DNA of 64,000 nt from CAIYRG01 sp964494505. GTDB taxonomy: Bacteria; Pseudomonadota; Alphaproteobacteria; Micropepsales; Micropepsaceae. The notes under the pieces were generated by a model. The model was not told the DNA's origin and did no database searches. It saw nothing but the letters and a program-made list of their open reading frames with translations. Of the stretch, positions 58,218 through 64,000 are shown in pieces. Where the stretch lies: positions 42,342 to 106,341 of the forward strand of contig CAZBRO010000018.1 in NCBI GenBank assembly GCA_964494505.1. The letters are read 5' to 3'. The translations under genes and the position numbers were made by a program. Positions within the stretch are counted from its first letter, which is position 1. Each line of letters begins with the position of its first letter.

Positions 58218-58771
58218 CGCGATTCTCCCGCGAAAATGGAAGGCACGGGCGGCGCCAGATTCAGCGCATTCACCACATAGGCGTGCATGACATAGCGGCC
58301 GATCAGAAACAGCACGGCCATCGCCTGGGCATAACCTATCCGCTCTATCGCGGCCTCCAGCTCCGGTTCGACGTCATGGCCCCGCCGCGCCACCATTGCG
58401 AGTGCCAGCCGCTGAACGGCGCGCTCGTCCTCGCTCAGCGGACCGGGCGCATCGGGGTCGAGCCGGTTCACCGCGGCCACCCAATCCCGGCCGAAGCCGA
58501 GTTTTTCCGAGAGCCGTTCATGCTGATTGCGCTCATAGTCGTTGCCCATCAGGCCGGCGACGGTGAGGGAACCCACCTCCGTCAGCCGGTCGGGCAGCGC
58601 GTGCTTCAGGGCTTCGGTCATTTCCATGAAGGAGACCAGCACATCGGGATTGTGACCGGAGCATTTGAAGAACTCGCCCAGATAGCCGAGCCGCTTCACC
58701 CGCGCCGCGAGGCATTCCTGCACATTGGGTGCAAGTTCGGCCATTTCGAGACGGGGAATCCTGCTGCTCAT
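58214..58771 (-). CDS. Carboxymuconolactone decarboxylase family protein (2)
   Basis: A 185-residue helical protein with the CMD fold (VQECLAARVKRLGYLGEFFK, TEVGSLTVAGLMGNDYERNQ, HERLSEKLGF). The E-x-x-x-H pattern is present (ERNQH) and CxxC is absent. It overlaps the ornithine cyclodeaminase-like gene by four. A decarboxylase role on a ring-cleavage product is suggested by the neighbouring AAHS transporter, not proved. Confidence 0.85.
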   Translation of the reverse strand: MSSRIPRLEMAELAPNVQECLAARVKRLGYLGEFFKCSGHNPDVLVSFMEMTEALKHALPDRLTEVGSLTVAGLMGNDYERNQHERLSEKLGFGRDWVAAVNRLDPDAPGPLSEDERAVQRLALAMVARRGHDVEPELEAAIERIGYAQAMAVLFLIGRYVMHAYVVNALNLAPPVPSIFAGESR

Positions 58772-58772
58772 A

Positions 58773-60158
58773 TCAATAGCTCTTGGCGAATTGCTCTTTT
58801 GCTTGCACGGGCGCGGCGCTCGCGAAATCCACCGACGCGGTGGGCTTGCGCTTCAGCACGTCCAATGCCACGCAGGCGCCCGCCACCACAAGGTCGGGTG
58901 CGGCAATGAACACCAGCACTTCGCGCAAGGGGACCTTCGCGGCCATCAGATAGCCCACGATAACGGGCCCTAGGATTGCGGCAACCCTTCCCATGCCGGT
59001 CGCGTAGCCCACGCCATTGCCGCGAATGACGGTCGGATAGAAGCCGCCGACGATGCCGTTCAGCGATTGATGCGTGGCCGAGGCGGAGGCTTGGGCGACG
59101 ATGGCGACCATCGCGATGACCGCCGGCGTAAGACCCGGAGTGCCGAGATAAACGATGGTGGCGACCGCAATCGTGCCCGAGACCGCGCCGGCCTTCGGGC
59201 CGAAGCGGTCGATCAGCCGCCCGAAAGCGAGAATGGCGATCATCGCGCCAACCGCGCCATAAGAGAACGTGAGCGCGGCATCCTTGGGCGGCAGGCCCGC
59301 CGACTCCAGGATCACCGCAAGCCAGGCCGACAGCGTCATGAAGGTCAGCGATTCGGCGAAGAAGGCGATCCACAACAGCGGCGTCGCGATGCGGCGGTAG
59401 GAATCGAACAGCAGCCTCAGCGAGAAATGCGTCTCGCGGGCGGGCCGCAGGATCACGATGCGGTCGTCGGGGCCAAGCGCAAGTTCGGGGGCCGCGCGGG
59501 CCGCGAGCCTGCGCAATTTCGGCGAATCCGGCTTGGCAATTGCGAGAAACGGGATCGACTCCGGCAATGCGAAAGCGAGAACAATGCTCAACACCAAGCC
59601 GATGGTGCCGGCCACCAGGAACACCACCGGCCATCCATAGGCCGGGATGAACCGGGCGGCGACCTGCGCGATGGATGCGTTGCCGAGCGAATAGCCGACA
59701 AACGCGATCATCACGAAGGTAACGCGAAGCCGCCTGGGTGCGGTCTCGGTCAGAAGCGCGATGGTGTTCGGCACCACGCCGCCGATGCCGATGCCGGCGA
59801 GGAATCGCCACACGGTCAGTTCATCGAGAGACCCTGCGAACATGGTGAAGATGGCCGGCACGCTGTAGGCGAGGACGCCGAACACCAGCCCCGGCTTGCG
59901 GCCGAACTTGTCGCCGATCCAGCCGAACAACACGGAGCCAACGAAGATGCCGGCATAGCCCCAGCCGAACACGAGCCCCATGGCGCTTCGCTCGGCATGG
60001 AACGCGCGCAGGATTGCCGGCGCCCCCACATTGATTGCGCTGTAATCCAAGCCATCCACGAACAGGACGAGAAACCCGAAGGCGAGCGTCAGCACCTGGA
60101 AGAATCCGACGCGGCGGTTCTCCAGCACGGGGCCTAAGTCGATCTCGCGGCGCTGCAT
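58773..60158 (-). CDS. MFS transporter, aromatic acid:H+ symporter (AAHS) type
   Basis: A 461-residue MFS protein with twelve helices. The AAHS motif GWIGDKFGRKPGLVFGVLAY follows helix 2, DGLDYSAINVGAPAI begins helix 1 (the conserved Asp), and GIGIGGVVPNTIALLTE and RFGPKAG are present. The family imports 4-hydroxybenzoate, protocatechuate or similar acids. It fits uptake for the bicupin/CMD/aldolase enzymes encoded nearby. Confidence 0.9.
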   Translation of the reverse strand: MQRREIDLGPVLENRRVGFFQVLTLAFGFLVLFVDGLDYSAINVGAPAILRAFHAERSAMGLVFGWGYAGIFVGSVLFGWIGDKFGRKPGLVFGVLAYSVPAIFTMFAGSLDELTVWRFLAGIGIGGVVPNTIALLTETAPRRLRVTFVMIAFVGYSLGNASIAQVAARFIPAYGWPVVFLVAGTIGLVLSIVLAFALPESIPFLAIAKPDSPKLRRLAARAAPELALGPDDRIVILRPARETHFSLRLLFDSYRRIATPLLWIAFFAESLTFMTLSAWLAVILESAGLPPKDAALTFSYGAVGAMIAILAFGRLIDRFGPKAGAVSGTIAVATIVYLGTPGLTPAVIAMVAIVAQASASATHQSLNGIVGGFYPTVIRGNGVGYATGMGRVAAILGPVIVGYLMAAKVPLREVLVFIAAPDLVVAGACVALDVLKRKPTASVDFASAAPVQAKEQFAKSY

Positions 60159-60233
60159 CGTCTGCCCGGGCGCGTGTCGGGAGTATTGTGCCCCGGCTGA
60201 GGCCGCCGGGCCAGACCTCCTCAGACTTCTAAG

Positions 60234-61529
60234 TCACGCGGCAGGGTCGCGGCGGAGTTCGAGATCGAGCGTGGCCGTATCCAGCGCCTTTTCCCAGCGC
60301 GCAATCACGATGGTGGCCAGGGCATTGCCGAGCACGTTCACCGCGACAAAGGCCGACGACAGGAGCCGGTGAACCCCGAGCACCAGTCCCACCGCGGCAA
60401 CCGGTATCGTCCCGGTGGCCGCGAGCGTGGACGCCAGCATCACGATGGCCGATCCCGCCACCCCCGCTCCGCCCTTCGACGTGATCAGCATGATCACAAG
60501 CAGGCCCAATTGCTGCCACAGCGTGAGGTCGATGCCGACCGCCTGGGCCAGGAACACGGACACGGTCGCGAAATAAAGACATGTGCCGTCATGGTTGAAA
60601 GCATAGCCGGTGGGCAGCACCAGGGCGACCACGGATTCGTCGCAGCCGAGCGCGCGGAGCTTCGCGTTCAGACGCGGAAACACGGTTTCGCCCGAACTGG
60701 TGCCGAGCACGATCAGGATTTCGGCCCCGATATAACGGATCAGACGGATGAGGTTCACACCCGCCAAATACGCTACCGGCCACAGCACGAGCGCCACGAA
60801 CAGCGCGCAGCAGACATAAAACTCCGCGATCAGCTTGCCCAACGAAATGAGCGTGGAGGGCCCGAACTTTCCGACCGTGAACGCAATCGCGCCAAAGGCG
60901 CCGATGGGCGCCACATACATCACATAGCCGATCATCTTGAAGAGGATCTGCGCGGCCACCCCGATGCCATCGACCACGGGCTTTGCCTTGGCGCCAATGG
61001 CGGATAGCGCGAACGCGAAGAGGATCGAGAAAAAGAGAACCTGAAGCACTTCGCCGTCAACGAAAGCGCCGACCGCGCTCGACGGCACGATGTCGAGGAG
61101 GAATTCGCCGAACCCGACCGTCTTTGCCGACGCTTCGACGGACGCCACGCTTTTGTCCGCGAGCGTGGCCGGATCGACATGCATGCCGGCGCCCGGCTGC
61201 CACAGATTGACCAGCACCAGCGCGATGACCAGCGCGAGCGAGGTGACGATCTCGAAATAGACCAGCGCCTTGATCGCCACGCGCCCTACGCGTCTCGCCT
61301 CGCGCACGCTCGCGATGCCATGGACGACCGTGCAGAAGATGATGGGCCCCACCAGCATGCGCACGAGCTTGACGAACAGATCGCCGAGCGGCCTCAACGC
61401 ATCCGCGCTGTCCGGCCACATGTAACCGACCCACACGCCAAGCGCCATGGCGGCGAGAATCTGAAGCGACAGATCGCGATAAAGCGGACGCCGGCGCTTC
61501 CCGGCGAAATCGGTGGTATCGACTGTCAT
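60234..61529 (-). CDS. dctA: Dicarboxylate/amino acid:cation symporter, DctA type
   Basis: A 431-residue DAACS protein with the Pfam SDF pattern: GPIIFCTVVHGIASV, VLGTSSGETVFPRLNAKLRA, and the serine-rich/transport segment LPTGYAFNHDGTCLYFATVS. It imports C4-dicarboxylates or acidic amino acids using Na+ or H+. The usual dctBD regulators are not next to it. It is followed on the same strand by the AAHS-type gene after a 75-nt gap. Confidence 0.93.
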   Translation of the reverse strand: MTVDTTDFAGKRRRPLYRDLSLQILAAMALGVWVGYMWPDSADALRPLGDLFVKLVRMLVGPIIFCTVVHGIASVREARRVGRVAIKALVYFEIVTSLALVIALVLVNLWQPGAGMHVDPATLADKSVASVEASAKTVGFGEFLLDIVPSSAVGAFVDGEVLQVLFFSILFAFALSAIGAKAKPVVDGIGVAAQILFKMIGYVMYVAPIGAFGAIAFTVGKFGPSTLISLGKLIAEFYVCCALFVALVLWPVAYLAGVNLIRLIRYIGAEILIVLGTSSGETVFPRLNAKLRALGCDESVVALVLPTGYAFNHDGTCLYFATVSVFLAQAVGIDLTLWQQLGLLVIMLITSKGGAGVAGSAIVMLASTLAATGTIPVAAVGLVLGVHRLLSSAFVAVNVLGNALATIVIARWEKALDTATLDLELRRDPAA

Positions 61530-61535
61530 AAGGTC

Positions 61536-61832
61536 CTATCCGATTTTCGTATATCGGCCGACATCGAGGGGCTTGGCAAGGAGCGGAGCGGCTGACGCCA
61601 CCGCGTGGTGGAAATGTGGTGTCCGGTTGTGCGCATCCAGATGGTCTGCGCTCTCCCATTCCTCGTATAGGACAAACGTCTCCGGCTCCGCCAGATTCTC
61701 AAGGGCCTCATAAAGCAAACAGCCTGCTTCCTGCCGGGATTTGTCCGCCAATTCGAGCACGATCGCGCGAATTTCGGCGACCGAGTCTGTGCGGGTCACG
61801 ATTTTCACCACCACGCGTACGGCTTCGCTCAT
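61536..61832 (-). CDS. Putative quinol monooxygenase (ABM domain)
   Basis: A 98-residue antibiotic-biosynthesis-monooxygenase fold protein. The pattern ADKSRQEAGCLLYEALENLA followed by FVLYEEWESADHLDAHNRTPHF is the usual ABM signature with the conserved W, E and H. Such small dimeric proteins oxidise quinols without cofactor or bind heme. It lies six bases from dctA and just after the alpha/beta hydrolase gene. Confidence 0.9.
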   Translation of the reverse strand: MSEAVRVVVKIVTRTDSVAEIRAIVLELADKSRQEAGCLLYEALENLAEPETFVLYEEWESADHLDAHNRTPHFHHAVASAAPLLAKPLDVGRYTKIG

Positions 61833-61836
61833 CGCA

Positions 61837-62835
61837 TCATTGTCCGTTGTCGAGAAATGAAATCATCGCCGCGTTGAAGCGGTCCTTGGCTTCCAGATGG
61901 ACCAGGTGGCCCACGCCTTCGAACACCTCGGCGCGCGCGTTCTTCATGCGGCCGGCGAGCGCTTGAGCCAACTTCGCATTCTCGCCCATCTTGCCGCGCA
62001 GCGCCTCCGGCGCAAAGGGCCGGCCCGGCGCGTTGTGATCGTTCGCCCCCATGATGAAGAGCGTCGGCTGGGTCAGCAGCGGAATCTCGTACACCACCGG
62101 CTGGCTGTAGATCATCTGGTACGAATTGACGAAAGAGCGCAGCCAGCGCGGATAATCCGCCGCCTCCTTGATGCGCATGCGCGCGTCTACGAAAGGCGTG
62201 ATGTCCGCGGGCGGGAGCGTGAGCGAATAATTCGTCACGAGCTGTTGGCGATAGCCGTCGGGCGAGAGCGCGTCCTCGATCGCAAGCAGCCGTTCGGTCT
62301 CGACGGGCGGGGCGAAATTCCGATAGTCCTCGAGCCCGATGGGGGCAGCGAGGACCAGCCGGTTCACCCGATCGGGATAGGCACGCGCAAAGCGCACCGC
62401 CAGCATGCCGCCCATGGAATGGGCGACGACATCGACGCGGGGCAGGTTCAGGTGATCGAGCAGGAGCCCGGTGTGCCGCGCCAGCATATCGAAACTGATC
62501 GCGAAGAGGGGCTTTGAGGATTTACCAAAGCCGATCTGGTCCGGCACGACGACGCGATAACCAGCAGCGCTCAGCGCCTTGATCGTCGGCTCCCAATAGG
62601 AAGACGGAAAATTGCGCCCATGCAGCAACAGCACCACGCGCCCGTTGCCTACGCCCGCAGGCTTCACGTCCATATAGGCGAGGCGCAGGGCTTCCCCTTC
62701 GGTCGGCACGGCGAGCATCGAAACCGGATAGGGGTACGGAAATCCCTCCAGCCCGATGCCATAGGGTTCCGCGGCCCGCGCAAATCCGCCTGCCAAGACG
62801 AACGCCAATACCAGAAGCACCGCAAACCTCTTCAT
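61837..62835 (-). CDS. Exported alpha/beta hydrolase
   Basis: A 332-residue protein with a signal peptide (MKRFAVLLVLAFVLAGGFAR). The nucleophile elbow is AHSMGG, the Asp candidate is in FIMGANDHNAPG and the His in GVGHLVHLEAKD, so the triad is complete. HGRNFPSSYW is the oxyanion loop. It hydrolyses an ester, lactone or C-C bond in the periplasm. The start is fixed by GGGAGGAGG upstream. Confidence 0.9.
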   Translation of the reverse strand: MKRFAVLLVLAFVLAGGFARAAEPYGIGLEGFPYPYPVSMLAVPTEGEALRLAYMDVKPAGVGNGRVVLLLHGRNFPSSYWEPTIKALSAAGYRVVVPDQIGFGKSSKPLFAISFDMLARHTGLLLDHLNLPRVDVVAHSMGGMLAVRFARAYPDRVNRLVLAAPIGLEDYRNFAPPVETERLLAIEDALSPDGYRQQLVTNYSLTLPPADITPFVDARMRIKEAADYPRWLRSFVNSYQMIYSQPVVYEIPLLTQPTLFIMGANDHNAPGRPFAPEALRGKMGENAKLAQALAGRMKNARAEVFEGVGHLVHLEAKDRFNAAMISFLDNGQ

Positions 62836-63117
62836 GCGACCTCCTCCCAACATTCCCGTCCGGAAGAATGGCCCGCCTCCCGAACACATAGTGGGCCGTT
62901 CAGGACAAAACTGGGCATTGGATTATTGTGATTCCACTGGCCTGAGTGCGTGGCGTTATCGCTGCGCGCCCTTTGGGATGACACTCTTCTCGACATGGCA
63001 GATCGGCGTCAAGTTGATCGCGCTGAGCCGGGCGCCTCCGTTTCTGGGGGTATCCCCGCGCGCGCCGGATACACTTCGTTGTGGCCTCTGGAACGCCGAG
63101 GTAACATAGGGGGTCGA

Positions 63118-63150
63118 AAAGCCGGGACGTTTCACGATCCCGGCGGATTT
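63118..63150 (+). terminator. Hairpin with T-run, terminator-like
   Basis: A 7-bp GCCGGGA / TCCCGGC stem with a 10-nt loop is followed by GGATTTTT, shortly before the ATG at 63168. It could end upstream transcripts or attenuate the SMP-30 gene. The rest of the 332-bp gap from 62836 shows no gene. Confidence 0.45.
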
Positions 63151-63167
63151 TTCATGGGGAGCCCACG

Positions 63168-64000
63168 ATGAATGACCTTAGCGACCTAACGCGCCGCCGC
63201 CTGTTGCAGACGGCTGCCGGTGGTTTGGCCTTGGCAGCGGGATCGCGCGGCGCGTTTGGTGCCGCTGCACCCGTCCTCCAGCGCCAAGAAGCGACGGCGC
63301 CGCCGCTTCCCGGCCCCTACCCCCGCATCGAACGTCTAGCCCCCGAACTCGACGATATCGTGACGGGCGAAGTCGAGATCGTCGCCAAAGACATTATGCC
63401 GTCCCTCGAAGGTCCGCTGTGGTCGAAGAAGGATGGCGGGTTGTTGATCTGCAATGGCCCGCGCCGTCTGCTCTATAAGCCCGGCCAAGGGGTCAGCGTC
63501 ATCAAGGAGAACATTCAGGGCGGAGGTCTTACCCTTGATCCGCAAGGACGGATCGTGGCGACCGGCGGCACGAGGATCAGGCGGGAGGAAGCCGACGGCA
63601 GCGTCACGACCATTGTCGACAATTACAAAGGCATCCCGTTCAACGGGACGAACGATCTCTGCATCCACACCGACGGCTCGATCTACTTCACCGATCCGAC
63701 CTTCATGCCGAAGCAATTGGGCTTTAACGGCGTCTTTCGTGTGACGCCCGATGGCAAACAACTCGACCTTCTGACCGACGATGCCGGTTCCTTCCCCAAC
63801 GGCATCGCATTGTCGCCCGACGAGAAGACCCTTTATGTCTGTTCCGGCATCGAACTCGCCGTCTTTGCCTGGAACATCCTGCCGAACGGGCTGATCGACA
63901 AGGCTTCGAAGCGGGTTGCCGCCGACGTGCGCGGAAGCGGTGCACCGGGACGTCCCGACGGATTCAAAGTGGACTCGAAGGGCAACATCCACACCGGCGG
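63168..64000 (+). CDS. Tat-exported SMP-30/gluconolactonase-family protein (3' end missing)
   Basis: The frame starts MNDLSDLTRRRLLQTAAGGL and runs off the right edge after 277 codons. RRRLLQ with a hydrophobic core is a Tat signal. The mature part is a six-bladed SMP-30/gluconolactonase propeller, with LEGPLW (metal Glu), NGTNDLCIHTDGSIYFTDPT and FPNGIALSPDEKTLYV (metal Asn/Asp). It should hydrolyse a sugar or aromatic lactone in the periplasm. It has its own spacing from the minus-strand hydrolase and an upstream hairpin. Confidence 0.88.
   Translation, partial: MNDLSDLTRRRLLQTAAGGLALAAGSRGAFGAAAPVLQRQEATAPPLPGPYPRIERLAPELDDIVTGEVEIVAKDIMPSLEGPLWSKKDGGLLICNGPRRLLYKPGQGVSVIKENIQGGGLTLDPQGRIVATGGTRIRREEADGSVTTIVDNYKGIPFNGTNDLCIHTDGSIYFTDPTFMPKQLGFNGVFRVTPDGKQLDLLTDDAGSFPNGIALSPDEKTLYVCSGIELAVFAWNILPNGLIDKASKRVAADVRGSGAPGRPDGFKVDSKGNIHTG

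Overview
The window is GC-rich DNA from a free-living bacterium, almost certainly an alphaproteobacterium. The evidence is the gene types (MbfA-type ferritin-VIT1 iron exporter, pcaF-type thiolase, CobW GTPase, PEP-CTERM protein, AAHS and Tct transporters), the short GC-rich palindromic repeats between genes, and several FNR/FixK-type boxes. The genus cannot be fixed by reading alone. No rRNA, tRNA, CRISPR array, intact insertion sequence or prophage was seen.

Layout. 1-7.4 kb: the 3' end of an unrecognised gene, a complete branched-chain amino-acid ABC operon (livK, a DUF6867-like membrane protein, livF, livG, livM, livH) and a 3-oxoadipyl-CoA-type thiolase. 7.5-10.3 kb: a PLP dehydratase, a CobW-type GTPase with a His-rich tail, and two small proteins. 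10.3-19.2 kb: a compact locus of a di-heme cytochrome c, a membrane-anchored parvulin-like protein and a HupE/UreJ protein; four DUF6644-type membrane domains, one fused to a duplicated DUF2231-like domain; a 34-aa membrane peptide; a DUF6152-type periplasmic protein; and a CnrY-CnrX-CnrH-like anti-sigma/sensor/ECF-sigma operon. 19.2-29 kb: a CMD-family protein, MbfA, an RND pump without its partners, an SLC13-type transporter, an amidohydrolase and an S9-peptidase homologue that has lost its catalytic residues. 29-31.5 kb: a gene-poor stretch with MITE-like repeats, a VOC gene remnant, and a PEP-CTERM gene behind a good sigma-54 site. 31.5-46.9 kb: a long minus-strand catabolic region (second SLC13-type transporter, cupins, split spermidine-synthase-like pair, TPP enzyme, HIBADH-type dehydrogenase, TctCBA, enoyl-CoA hydratase, amidohydrolase, aryl-AMP ligase, SDR). 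46.9-54.2 kb, plus strand: a dipeptidase, a DUF3775 protein, a probable small RNA, DUF883-like and holin-like membrane proteins, an amidohydrolase, an enolase-superfamily enzyme, and an ABC importer without a permease. 54.2-64 kb: a second catabolic block (class II aldolase, DapA-family enzyme, gentisate-dioxygenase-like bicupin, ornithine-cyclodeaminase homologue, CMD protein, AAHS MFS, DctA, ABM monooxygenase, hydrolase) and a truncated Tat-exported SMP-30 protein.

The strongest candidate for an undescribed system is the 10.3-19.2 kb locus. The sigma-factor operon and the divergent DUF6152 gene each carry TGAGGG-N16-CGTATA, and a near match (CAAGGG-N16-CGTATC) precedes the cytochrome c/parvulin/HupE operon. 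This suggests one ECF regulon controlling a membrane and periplasmic system that is probably redox- or metal-linked. The CnrX-like sensor aligns without gaps to the CnrX ligand positions but lacks three of the five Ni/Co ligands, so its signal is probably different. The second candidate is a predicted FNR/FixK-controlled small RNA of about 67 nt at 48.8 kb with an anti-Shine-Dalgarno loop.
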